From: Tanypteryx hageni | Taxonomy: Eukaryota; Arthropoda; Insecta; Odonata; Petaluridae | Direction of reading: 5' to 3' | Assembly (NCBI GenBank): GCA_028673005.1 | Contig: CM054116.1 | Span: 96,636,207 to 96,700,206 of the forward strand | Length of the DNA stretch: 64,000 bases | Shown here: positions 35,145 through 59,702 of the stretch, one piece after another | Numbering within the stretch: position 1 is the first letter of the stretch | Layout of the letters: each line of letters begins with the position of its first letter | Translations under genes and position numbers: made by a program | The notes under the pieces: generated by a model | Told to the model about the DNA's origin: nothing | What the model saw: only the letters and a program-made list of their open reading frames with translations | Databases searched by the model: none

Positions 35145-35818
35145 AAAAGGTTGAGAACCACTGATTTAGACTCTCCAAAAGTAACTATCTAATTCTGGAT
35201 CTATAAAATTGTAAAAGGTTGAGAACCACTGATTTAGACTCTCCAAAAGTAACTATCTAATTCTGGATCTATAAAATTGTAAAAGGTTGAGAACCACTGA
35301 TTTAGACTCCAAAAGTAACTATCTAATTCTGGATCTATAAAATTGTAAAAGGTTGAGAACCACTGATTTAGACTCTCCAAAAGTAACTATCTAATTCTGG
35401 ATCTATAAAATTGTAAAAGGTTGAGAACCACTGATTTAGACTCCAAAAGTAACTATCTAATTCTGGATCTATAAAATTGTAAAAGGTTGAGAACCACTGA
35501 TTTAGACTCTCCAAAAGTAACTATCTAATTCTGGATCTATAAAATTGTAAAAGGTTGAGAACCACTGATTTAGACTCTCCAAAAGTAACTATCTAATTCT
35601 GGATCTATAAAATTGTAAAAGGTTGAGAACCACTGATTTAGACTCTCCAAAAGTAACTATCTAATTCTGGATCTATAAAATTGTAAAAGGTTGAGAACCA
35701 CTGATTTAGACTCTCCAAAAGTAACTATCTAATTCTGGATCTATAAAATTGTAAAAGGTTGAGAACCACTGATTTAGACTCCAAAAGGAACTATCTAATT
35801 CTACATCTATAAAATTTT
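35145..35818 (+). repeat. 66/68-bp tandem array built from the hAT tip
   Basis: Ten units begin AAAAGGTTGAGAACCACTG, the last 19 bases of the hAT element. ATTTAGAC, the target duplication, comes next, then about 41 bp of flank ending AAAATTGT. Units start at 35145, 35213, 35281, 35347, 35415, 35481, 35549, 35617, 35685 and 35753. Unit lengths are 68 or 66 bp, the short ones lacking CT in GACTCTCC. Only the last unit carries several substitutions, as expected at an array edge. Every unit thus contains one full hAT terminal repeat and one target-site copy. Confidence 0.95.
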
Positions 35819-36055
35819 AAAGACCTTTTTAATAAACATAATCACCAATTATCTTTGTTCATGGGAATTACCTATGGTTACAAGACACTTTTAAGAGAAC
35901 ATGTACTCTGCTTTAGGTTTTACACTTATTCCTCTTACTTTTATCCAAGTTCTCTTTTTTGCATAATGAAACATATTTGAAATATTTTATCTATTTTGAA
36001 AAAATTTTGCATCAAATTGTTTTTAAATGAAGTTATTGATGGCTCTTATCTATGT

Positions 36056-36432
36056 CAGTGGCTCTCAGAGAAAAATTCATCATGGCTGCATCTGCGGCCA
36101 CCAGCCAGGTTGTGATGGCCGAATTGTTAAATTTAGGGCCTAAGTCAAGATTCCCAACCTTTTCTATGTGATGAGCACCAAGTTGTATCCTAGAATATCT
36201 AGTGAACACTATACTTAAGCACTAATGTGAATAATCATGAGGAAAACCATACCAACGTCCAAGTTATTCTTAATGTACTTGAATATATTTTTATAAAGAA
36301 CTCAACCAAGCAAATTAAATTATCGGTTCTAAGAAATGAGACTTAGATGCACCATAGAAGGGTTGCCAAAAAGCACAATCAGACTTCCAAAGAGCATAGT
36401 GGTGCTCTTGAGCGCCAGGTTGAGAACCTCTG
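36056..36432. mobile_element. hAT MITE, 377 bp
   Basis: The left end CAGTGGCTCTCAGAG and the right, reverse complemented, CAGAGGTTCTCAACC are related to the termini of the 32134-35163 element. The flanks ATCTATGT and GTCTATTT agree at six of eight bases. It is probably an older relative that lost its coding part. Confidence 0.6.
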
Positions 36433-36967
36433 GTCTATTTGATATTCGAAGCAAGGCACCTAAGAAACTAAATAAAAAATATTGATTATAAAAAATGAGA
36501 TGTTGCAGTATTCATCACAGACTGCATATTAATTATAGATAAGTTTAAAATATAATTGTGCTGGTGGCCATACTTGGGAATCACTGAACTATATGATTCA
36601 TCAATAAGTACAACAGGGATTTTCATGCTTAAATTATGATGACAAATTATAGCATAAAGCCTCACTGCTATTCCAAATAGAAATTTGAACCAGAACAGCA
36701 TACAGTCTGAATGTGTGTTTATAATTGCTAAGTTTGAAATTTAATTTTAAAGTAACATATTATTAACAGTTTAATTTTTTTTCGGTATTGTCTGTTGCAA
36801 AAATATTTGCAGACAACAATCAACCTTGCCAAGATATAAATGCCTATTTGATGATGAGTTGGAAAGAACTGACACAGGCATTGAAAATAATCTGAACCAT
36901 GCTGTATGATGATCAGCATGTTTCTGTACAAAACTTAAATGGTTCATGAACTTAGTGAAGATGATAA

Positions 36968-39228
36968 ATGAAGAAGGATGGAATTTTGCAACATTCCCTC
37001 AGATGGTTGAGAAGGATGAGAGGTTTGATGAAAGACATCATGTCAGATGGTCATTTTAAGTTTACAGGTTACTTGTTTATGATGCTAATGATTTCGATGA
37101 AAGTTTTAGTAATTTCTACAATAAATTCCTGTATTACTTCAACACAGCATTCCCTATAATATACAGGAAAAGGCAAAAATCGCACTCTCGTAAACGATGG
37201 ATCACAGATGAAATCCGAAATATGTCCTTGTATATCAAAGAACTTGCCAATTTTTGCAAAACCAACAATAATGCGGAAGTCAAAACAGAATACTCAGTAT
37301 TAAAAAAACAGTACCGAAAAATTATTTGTTCTGCTAAAAGTTCCTTTAATAATGACAGAATTATGAATGCTGACAATAAATCAAAGATAATCTGGAAAAT
37401 TATAAATGAATCGAAAAATCAGGGTTGGTCTCAATCTTTACTCAAACTCAAGGATCCTTCAGGTAATCCTATCTCCAACTTCTCCCAGCTGGCTTCCGAT
37501 TTTATTAATTTCTTTGCTCATCAATCTGTTTCTACGAATCCATTAACCTCGGATGCCTCCTAAAACATTTCTAGTACCTGTAAGTCCGTATTTCTGTCTC
37601 CATGCACAGAACCTGATCTTAAAAATATTTTTCAGAACCTTGGATCCAAATATAGTGCCGGCATAGATGAAATACCCAACATCATCATAAATCATTCATT
37701 TAACTATATTAAGCTACCCCTTTTGTTCCTCATAAATGAATCATTACGGCTAGGAATTTTTCCAGCACCTCTCAAGACTGCCAAAATCATTCCTCTGTAT
37801 AAGAGCAAAGGAAGTGCCCATGATATGAACTCTTACCGACCCATATCAATGATAAATCAATTTGGAAAAATTTTTGAAAAGGCTTTTTACAAACGACTTG
37901 TTTCATATCTTGAATCACAGCAGCTTATATCCTCCTTTCAGCATGGCTTCAGGCAACATAAGTCAACTTCTTCAGCCACCTTTCAGGTAATTGATCATAT
38001 ACTATCTGCGCTGGATAACAAAATAGAAGTCCTTGGAATGTTCTTTGACTTTTCTAAAGCATTTGACTCTGTCAACCACCAGTTACTCCTGCAAAAGCTT
38101 GCTAGTTTTGGAATTCGGGGTATACCCTATGATTGGATTAAATCTTATCTCCAGGAAAGAATGCAGCATGTAGTAAAAAAGAATAACTGCTTAAGATATG
38201 ATTCTCCTGGTAAAGTTGCAACTCAGGGTGTTCCCCAGGGTTCCGTCCTAGGCCCTATACTATTCCTTATTTATATAAATGATCTCTCTGACAGGATCCA
38301 GACAGTAAAAGGTGCTAACCTTATACTCTATGCAGATGACACCAATGTCATTCTTACATCTTCCAGCATTGATAGTCTGGAAAATAATGGTAAACTTGTG
38401 GCTCAGCTCTTAAACAATTGGTGTCAAAATAACTTCTTAAAGCTGAATGTGGATAAGTCTCAACTGATGTATTTTGCAAACAAAAATAAATTTTGTAGTA
38501 ACATATCCATTGACATAGGGGGCAAATTGATCTCTCAGGTCCAAAGCACAAAATTCTTGGGTATTTCAATCAACGCTCAAATTTCACGGGATGTACACAT
38601 TAGTAATCTGAGTAGCAAGCTCAGTTCTATCTGCTATCTTATTAGGAGTATTAAATATAGCGTATCTTTAGATGTTTTGATTATTTTATATTATGGTGAA
38701 TTTTACTCGCATCTTCTGTATAGTATTCTGTTTTGGGGCTCTTCCCATCATGTTGATGTTATTTTTAAAATTCAAAAGAGGGCAATTCGCCTTATTGCAA
38801 ATGAGAGAGATGACGCGTCATGCCGTCCCGTTTAAAAAACTTAATATTTTACCAGTGCCATGTTTATATATATTTGTAATGTTACTTCATGCTAAGTCAA
38901 ATTTATTCCTATATGAAAAAAACTCTAATGTTCACCATCATAGTATGAGGCAACTTAATGCCCTTCACAGAAACTTTGTACGAACAAGAGCAGCTGTCTT
39001 GGGCCCCAAGTCAATGGGGCTTCTCTTGTTTAACAAATTACCTGGAGACTTCAAAGCTATCCAAGGAATTTCCACATTTCTTACAGAGCAAACTGTTTTA
39101 TTCTGTTAATGAATATTTCAATTTTACTACATGACAATGATTTTTGTGTTATACTATATACATGACTTGTCCTACATCGATGTAATACTCGATCTTTGGA
39201 TTAATAAATTTATTATTATTATTATTAC
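36968..39228 (+). mobile_element. 5'-truncated non-LTR retrotransposon with ATT-rich tail
   Basis: It contains the region before RT, an RT domain and a C-terminal region, and ends in an (ATT)n tail at about 39206-39228 typical of target-primed insertion. No endonuclease is present, so the 5' part is lost; the left limit is only approximate, since recognisable frame begins near 37070. The clade is Jockey/CR1-like by RT style but not settled. Confidence 0.7.
37222..39109 (+). pseudogene. Non-LTR reverse transcriptase, disrupted
   Basis: Frame 37222-37563 holds the linker (KSKIIWKIINESK, FINFFAHQS). After a stop at 37561, frame 37723-38835 (370 residues) carries the RT: YRPISMINQFGKIFEKAFY, FQHGFR, GMFFDFSKAFDSVNH (first Asp), TQGVPQGSVLGPILFLIYINDL, and LILYADDTNVIL with both catalytic Asp. 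FLKLNVDKSQ and STKFLGISI follow. A shift near 38825 moves the C-terminal part into 38693-39109. The RT core is unusually well kept for a broken copy, which suggests recent insertion. Confidence 0.88.
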
Positions 39229-39429
39229 TTCAACAAGCAGAACCCCTGATTTTGGACAAGTAAATCCTTAACAGTTCCACTAACGACCTTTACACCAAGT
39301 TGTGTGGCATTTCTTGGACTGGAGTCCTTTGGCTATATTTTTTTCTGTTGCCAATATGACAACTGTCACCGTGACATCTTGAGTGACATAAATAAATAAG
39401 CATTTTCTTGCTCCAAAACTAAGAAGCAT

Positions 39430-39783
39430 GAGATATGATGGTTAAACCTGGTTTTGACAAGTTGGAACAACTGCCCATACTACTCGTTCATCATTGTACT
39501 CCTGAAGGACCTGTTTCCATATCGTCTTATTTCACGATTTGGAGGTGTTCCATGGCCAGCAAGAAGTCCAGACTTAACAGTGCCTGATTTCTTCTTTTGG
39601 GAGTACCCTAATTCAACTGTGTACCAGACAAGTCCAGTGACAGTTTAAGATTTACATAGGCAAATTGGACAGAAAATAGCCTATATTCCACTTGCAACCT
39701 CAAGGATGCGAAACATTTGATCGTGTGCGTCAATGCATACATGAAATTTGTGGTAACTTAAAAGGTGTTGTATTTCAGACCTA
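39430..39783 (+). pseudogene. Tc1/mariner-related transposase C-terminal scrap
   Basis: The translation gives PYRLISRFGGVPWPARSPDLTVPDFFFWEY, then VYQTSPVTV, stop, and QIGQKIAYIPLATSRMRN. The WPARSPDLT-DFF block is the final catalytic Asp region of IS630/Tc1-like DDE transposases. Nothing upstream fits, and stops follow, so this is a fragment wedged between two LINEs. Confidence 0.7.
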
Positions 39784-39871
39784 GCTCTTATAATAAGCTC
39801 AAGTATTCTATTAAAGCTAAAAATGATTTTAATATCAGTTCATTCATCATGCTTCTGTCCGAAGACAGGTT

Positions 39872-41387
39872 TTAACTGAATCGCTGCCTCCATTTCTCTC
39901 TCTCCCTAGAAGCCTCTTTTATATCTCTATAAGTATTATATCCCTGCTTTATATTATCTAATATTCCTATTCTTTTTCTCCCTCTCCCTCTTCTTCCACT
40001 AATTTTTCCTTCTAAGATCTTCCTTTGTAAACACTGTCTTCTCAATATGTGCCCTATCCAATTTGCTTTTCTTTTCCTGATTGTTTTTATTTGCATCCTA
40101 TCTTCTCCCACCATTTCTAATACTTCTTCATTTCTCTTCCTCTCTGTGCATTTCACTTTCATCATTCTCCTCCATACCCACATCTCAAAACTTTCTAAAT
40201 GTTTTTCCTCCGTTCTCCTTACCGTCCACCTCTCTGCACCATAAAGAGCTATGCTCCATATGTAGCATTTTGCTAATTTCTTCCTTGTTTCTAAATTTAT
40301 TTTCTTGCTTGTGAGAAGCTCCTTCTTCTCGTTAAATGCTGCTTTTGCCATTGCAATCCTACTTCTGATGTCCTGTGTAATACTTCCATCCTGCGCTAAA
40401 ATACTGCCAAGATATTTGAAACTACATACTTGTTCCAATTTTTATCCATTTACCATTATATTTAATTCTTTATGTTCCTTTGAAACCACCATGACTTTCG
40501 TTTTTTCAGCATTGATCTTCATTCCATATTGTTGGCCAACCTCCACTAGTATGTCTGTCATCCTCTGAAGCTCTTTCTCGTCTTCTGCTATTAATCCCTG
40601 ATCATCCCTGAGGACATCCCTGCCTCACTCCCCTCTCTATTGAAGTACTTTCTGTTTCTTCTCCTTCAACCCTGACTCTAATCTTTTGATCAAAGTAAAG
40701 GTTTTTAAGCAGTCTTTTATCTTTCCAATCTATTCCAATTTTCTTTAAAATACCCAGCATTTTATCCCATTTCACTCGGTCAAAAGCTTTCTCCCAAACT
40801 ACAAAACAAAAATACATATCTCTATTGACTTCTAGCGCTCTTTCTATCATCATCCTCATACATCGTATAGCATCTCTAGTCCCTCTTCCTCTTCTGAAAC
40901 CAAACTGATTATCTTGCAGCTCCTTTTCTATTTTACATTCAATTCTTTTGGTTATTATTCTAGTTAGAACTTTAGCTGTATGAGAAATTAAACTAATTGT
41001 TCTGTAATCCTTACAACATTTTGCATTGTTCTTTTTCTCCAGTGGTACCATAACAACATCTAAAAAATCTTCAGGCCATATGCCAGTACCATATACTTGG
41101 TTAAAAAATTTTGTTAGTTGCTTAACTGCTTTCGACCCCTAAACCTTAAGAACGTCCACTGGTATATCATCACTCCCAACAGCCTTCCTTCTTTTCATGT
41201 CATCAATTGCTCTTTTAACTTCAGACTCGAGAATACTTGGTCCTAGCTTATCTTTTTCCACATCCTCTTTTTCATTTAATTCAATATTTCTTGGCTTTCC
41301 TTCTTTGTCATACAGCACCTCAATGTATTCTTTCCAAACATTCTTTACATTGTCTGGCTCCGAGACTATTTTACCACTTTTGTTCAT
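39872..41387 (-). pseudogene. RTE ORF, reverse transcriptase half, deleted core
   Basis: Piece 1 (41387-41139) holds SEVKRAIDDMKRRKAVGSDDIP. Piece 2 (41051-40602) holds DYRTISLISHTAKVL, NQFGFRRGRGTRDAI, FVVWEKAFDRVKW (first Asp, with a V for the usual hydrophobic run) and GVRQGCPQG. Piece 3 resumes with DQGLIAEDEKELQ and (40438-39872) CSFKYLGSIL, ALYGAERWTV and NWIGHILRR. The sequence from after RQGCP to the FADD motif, normally several dozen codons, is absent, so the copy cannot have RT activity. Confidence 0.82.
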
Positions 41388-42669
41388 GATTCATTATTCC
41401 TATCTTTCTTGCCTTTTTCTTGAATAGTTCCCTTGCTTTGCTATACATGAGGTCTGTTCTACAAATTCTTTCACACTCGACAATCTCCTCGCATTTCTCA
41501 TTTATCCACTGTTCTCTGGCTTTATCTGTTTCCCTTCTTAAAGCATTATTTAACTCCTTGTATTTTCTTTGGCCTTCTTCAGTGTTTATCTTCTTCCACT
41601 TTCTCCGCTCTTCCATTTTTTGCAGCATGGCTGCTGTGATCCAGGGTTTTTTGATTCTTTCACCCGTTACCTTTCCTACCTTCTTTTCCATTACATCTTT
41701 AATGTTGCTATGGATATATCTCCACTCCTCATCTACATTCTTCCTATTTTCTTCAGCTCTCTCCCCCAACCTTTCCTCCAGCTCTATCATGATAGCCTCC
41801 TTGTTCTTAAGGAGTTCCTCTAAGTTCCATTTCTTGTTAACTCTTATGTTTCTCTTAATGCTCTTCAGTCTACATTGTGTATTTGCCACCAAAAGGTTGT
41901 GGTCGGAATCGATATCTGCCCCTGGTAATGTTTTCACATTTTTAATGCTATTTCTAAATCTTTCATTGACTAGTATGTAATCTATCTGGCATCGTCTCTG
42001 GTCTCCTGGGCTTCTCCATGTGTAAAGTCTCCGCTGGTGATGCTTAAACCATGTATTAGTTACAATCAATCTATTTCTATGGCAGAATTCTACGAGTTTC
42101 TCCCCTCTTTCATTTCTCTTCCCTAGTCCATATTTTCCCACTATGTTATCTTCCTGTCCCTCCCCGACCACACTGTTCCAGTCTCCCATTACTATGGTGT
42201 TGACCCTTCCTTTTCCCTCCTCCTCCAATATCTCCATAATCTGTTCATACATTTCATCTACTTCGTCGTCGCCAGCATTAGTCGTTGGCATATACACTTG
42301 AATTATAAGCATTTCCACTGGCTCCATCTGAAGTTTTACGGCTATTAATCTATCATTAACTGTCAATACCTTGCTAATTCTTTCAGTTATCTCTTTTCTC
42401 ATTATAATCCCCACTCCCCTTTCCTTTTTCTTTCCTCCCGAGTAAATAATCTTAAATTCGTCTGAATTTATCTCGCCTTCTCCTTCCCACCGAACTTCAC
42501 TAAGACCTACTATACCTACATTATTCCTTCTCATTTCCCTTTTTAAGTTCTCTAATTTACCCCCTGAATTCATAGTCCTAACATTCCATGTGCCTATTTT
42601 TAATTTCTCACTACTTGCTTTCTTATTAATTTTACATTTCCTCTGTGCATCCCCTAGGGTAGTCCCCAC
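41371..42669 (-). pseudogene. RTE ORF, apurinic endonuclease half
   Basis: 432 residues are open. The APE-type endonuclease motifs are in order: KIGTWNVRTMN, VGLSEVRW (catalytic Glu), VYMPT, IVMGDWNSVVG, TNTWFKHHQRRLYTW, and DIDSDHNLLV with the Asp-His pair. A Lys/Glu-rich linker precedes the RT. All catalytic endonuclease positions I can check are present. The frame stops at 41371, where the RT should continue, because of a single shift near 41380. The first codon given is GTG; the true start is probably in the leader just upstream. Confidence 0.85.
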
Positions 42670-43562
42670 CCGGAGATACGATTGGGGACTATTTTACCTC
42701 CGGAATATTTTACCCCAGAGAGATCCATAGAGGTATTTGCAGCTTTTCAGCCTACCATGGGAAATATAATGAGGTAGTTTCCCCTTGCTTTCCTCATCGC
42801 AGTTTCACAGAGTGATTACCCATCTGTAGCTGTTCAGATCCACATGATCACCACCTACAGAGGTACTGTGCAAGCTGCTGCCCTTGCACAGGGGGATGTA
42901 AAACCCCCAAGACTGCTTCTTAGTCTGACTCTTCCCCTCAGACCTTTCTGGCTTGGATGGTCCTACCAGGAGAATTATCTCCCGCCGGCATAGCTCTTTG
43001 GTTCATTAGAGTACACAAATAATATAATAATATCAGTAGAGACTAGCTAAAAATTGAGAGAAGATGAACACTATTAACCAACATATTTACAATAACCTCA
43101 ATACAAATCTTCATTCCACGAACCGGCACTAGTGCTTAGTATATTCAGCATCTGCAAAGTCAATCATGAACCACCTCAAGTATTATATCTCTAACGATCA
43201 CAACAAGTAATATTTGTATTTAGTTTGGAATGTCTTGGCAGTGCTCCTTCATGCAGTTTATAAACATCTGTAATGGGGGGTTGCCATTAGATGCAGCTGT
43301 TGGGGTTTGGAAGCCATCATGGGAAAACCCTGAACAGGCAAGTGGATATTCACAACTTGTTGAAAAAAGCTTCTGGTGATTCCACTGACGCCCCAGACAA
43401 ATCATTCCTCTCACCAACACACTCAATGGCTAATGTGGAACAGTAACATCTGGATGGTGGACATAAATTAATTTTATGCATCAAGTTTTTATAAGTGTAA
43501 TTTTAAGAGTTATTTAAGGGTGCATTCCATACGCTGCCCAACTATTATTTGTACTGTACAAT

Positions 43563-43868
43563 AGAGTGACCAACCATCCCAAATTTGAAGGGACTGTCCA
43601 TCTTTTTCATCACTTATCCTGCTTTGTTAAATGTACCAATTGTCTTGCTTTTTGAAAATCATGATTTATATCCAAAATTGTAATTTAAAGGGCAATGGAA
43701 TAACCTCACTTGCCCCACCAAACTATCTGATATCTATTACATCTATCTACCTAAGGCTGATCCATCAATAAATGCACCATAAATAGGCCACTGTAATGTC
43801 TCCCCTTATCGTCGCTAAATATTTCAAAATGTCGCTCCTTAGCTTCCTGAAAAGTTGGTCACCTTAAT
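43563..43868. mobile_element. Possible MITE with GTGACCAAC ends
   Basis: AGAGTGACCAACCATCCC on the left pairs with AGTTGGTCAC on the right. The wording resembles hAT-like MITEs. No clean target duplication is visible. Confidence 0.4.
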
Positions 43869-43869
43869 G

Positions 43870-45680
43870 TACACTGCTGTTTTTTAAGTTCCATACTTTT
43901 TCCTGTAATACCCGTGTTTCTCAAAAATAGAGGCTTCTGTTCATGTAACTGATGAGAACACGCATATATTTTATATTCGTAATTATGCCTTACTGTTTTA
44001 TCAATGTTAAATACCAGTTGTACATTTATGAATAAAAATGGTCTTCCGAACTCAGCGCTCTTTTAACCGGAATACCCTCCATTCCACCTGGGTGCCGGAT
44101 AACCGAGCATTTACTGTACATCAATTTTTTCCAGATTCTGAAAGTAAGCAATGATTCTCACCTTGGAGTGGTGACACCAATACTGGGTTAAATAGCTGTT
44201 CTTTAATTATCTTTATACTGTTTTATTCCAAAATATATTTGTGAGGAAGAGCACTTTGAGGTCCAGTAATGGCTTCTACTAGCAAGTTAGAAAAAACAAA
44301 ATACGGACTTGTATTTATAAAAAATCTTTGGAATTTGATCACTACCAAGGAGCTTAGTGAACTCTTTGTAATTACGTAAATAGTTTTACACCACTGATTC
44401 CATAGCATAAGTAACAATATTATTTTAATAACCCCTAGACTATAAACAAAATAAATTCGTCCACAACAGACGACCTTATTTTTTTCCCGAGTAGAAGGTA
44501 CGATTTACCTTACCGTGGAAAGTCATCTCCAATAACGAAAAAATCGGTATGTAAGATGAGTTCTGAGCAATCATAAAATCTTTGTGCTTTTAAAACTTAA
44601 AAATAAAAGATATAGGTATGCTTGATTTCCGAATGACGTCCAGCAAAAGAATATTTCATGGTGAAACTTCTCACCTTAGAAGTTCTACATAAATAATACA
44701 TTGTAATTTTTCTAGAATTTCGCATCTTCTAAACATAATGAACTGCGCAAAAATGATCCTTTTGCTCACATTTCCTCAATTCTAAAAATTTCCTTACTAC
44801 AACATACCGTGTCCTCTACCTGTATGTATGAATTATTGGAGGAAAAGACGTCTGGCATACTTTCCAGAAAATCTCAAGAGCTGTAGATTTTCTGAGGAGC
44901 GGCAAAATACCCACCTTACTAAAGGTGACCAACCTGCAGCGCATTAAAAAAACTTCGCACAAAAATAGTTGGAAATTAATTTATTCATATAATTGGTTAT
45001 TCATTGCGTTTCTACTGCATTATTATACTAGTCATTATTTCGTATTTTAAAGAGAGTTAATAAAGATAGCTAGACGTACTTTAGAAGAGCTTTTTGCGGT
45101 TTTATAAATCTTATGAACCACTAAAATGCACTCCTATGGTTAATTTGCACATTTCAAGCATTTGCGTTGTGGTTTTTCATTCTCTGTATATTACACTTCG
45201 AAGCAAGACCACGACGGTCACGCACGAAGTTATCGATTATTCAGCACCGACGCTGCCGACGCTTGTCGGAGTAATCTGCTTTAACGATGCAAGCGAAAAC
45301 ACCGACATTAATACTAATAATATTTATGTAAACCAAAATGTTGTCAAGCTAACAATTTGTCAATTACTAAATAAATTATTTATTAATAGAATTATTTCGA
45401 AGCGCCAGGATTTGATAAAAGAAAATTTATCTCGTTATATTAAATAAATCACCAACTATTTATTCCGGTTATTCCAGAAATTTCTCATTGCAACGGAAAT
45501 CAAAACTAACTTTCTATTCACTTTCGCTTAAAAATGAAAATGATTCCATTATTTCGTTCAAGTATTCATTACTTGATGAAAACCCATAATATTCGAGATT
45601 AATTGCATTTGTTTGATCAGAATAATTGAGGTTCTTCGTCTATAACTGACCTTGAACAATAGAGTTTTCTAAAGGTAAAA
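43870..45680. other. Intergenic, nothing clearly recognised
   Basis: The segment 44080-44120 (GGTGCCGGATAACCGAGCAT then TACTGTA) has the look of a single Tigger-type terminus without its partner. A 117-codon frame at 45094-45447 has no recognisable domain. The sequence just before 45700 is the presumed promoter side of gene 2; I see no clear TATA box. Confidence 0.4.
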
Positions 45681-45688
45681 AATTAGTA

Positions 45689-45852
45689 ATGGCTGAAAAA
45701 AGTACCCCAACACCCCAACGAACTACTTTCTTCTTGCGAACTGTACAATTGCTGTCATTGGTTGCCAGGGAAGTCTCGCTCGATCTCGTCATCTCGTTGC
45801 ATTCGAGAAACTGGTGCAGGAATCATTCCTTTCGCCATCTTGCAACTAAAAG
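45689..45852 (+). CDS. Gene 2 alternative first exon (candidate)
   Basis: An ATG at 45689 opens 54 codons (starting MAEKSTPTPQRTTFFLRT) without a stop up to the donor AAAAG|GTAACG. Splicing to the acceptor TTCTTGTAG|G at 46241 keeps frame and gives ATKRFRERDQNRGRSRF. Splicing to the acceptor at 46020 instead hits a stop, so in that transcript this exon would be 5' UTR. The protein made this way would be about 586 residues. Whether the ATG is within the transcript is unknown. Confidence 0.35.
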
Positions 45853-46020
45853 GTAACGTGTCGCAGTTGGCATTGTGCAATAATAACCTTTTGAAATAGG
45901 CAACTTTCGAGTTTTGGAATTGAAAAGTAGTTGAAAATTAAACCAGAAATAGCTAGTAAACCTATCACGTTATTAGAATTCGTTAATTTTTGAGTAAATA
46001 AGGTATTTGTCTATTTTCAG

Positions 46021-46125
46021 GTCACCTCGCCTTCCAAGCCCGTTCACTTGGCTCTCGTCTCGCCAAGTACAAACGGCTTTGAACCGTAACATCAACTGCA
46101 GTCTCGAAAGTCTTTTAGTAGCAAA
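46021..46125 (+). other. Gene 2 5' UTR part of exon
   Basis: It begins after the acceptor CTATTTTCAG and runs to the ATG at 46126. The partner donor is probably AAAAG|GTAACG at 45852. It is followed by CAAAATG, a favourable insect start context. Confidence 0.5.

Positions 46126-59702
<13,577 letters not shown>

Larger units (their letters stand above)
32134..35163 (+). mobile_element. hAT transposon (Charlie/ZBED5-like), 3.0 kb
   Basis: Terminal repeats CAGTGGTTCTCAACC are perfect at both ends, and a GTGTGCCGCGA / GTGTGCTGCGA block lies inside each. The flanking ATTTAGAC is a perfect 8-bp target duplication (32126-32133 and 35164-35171). It carries a broken hAT transposase (33229-34944) and a younger MITE (32351-32897). 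Its right tip was later amplified into a tandem array that starts inside the element at 35145. Confidence 0.93.
39840..43010 (-). mobile_element. RTE-type LINE with internal deletion
   Basis: On the minus strand it contains a 5' leader (about 43010-42670) with CTCCGGGTGGGGACTACCC, an endonuclease, and a reverse transcriptase in three pieces. Wording and order match the CFDP2-like RTE elements spread through insect genomes. The 3' end is near 39840, after the last stop. An in-place deletion removed the RT catalytic segment at about 40605. It is about 3.2 kb. Confidence 0.8.

Noticed and set aside
35145..35818. CRISPR-like array
   Set aside because: Units are contiguous with no variable spacers, and the organism is eukaryotic; it is a satellite seeded by a transposon end.
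41420..41980. 186-codon plus-strand frame
   Set aside because: Antisense shadow of the RTE endonuclease; Leu/Ser/Phe-rich with no domain.
45094..45447. 117-codon frame upstream of gene 2
   Set aside because: No recognisable domain or splice partner; composition matches AT-rich noncoding DNA.
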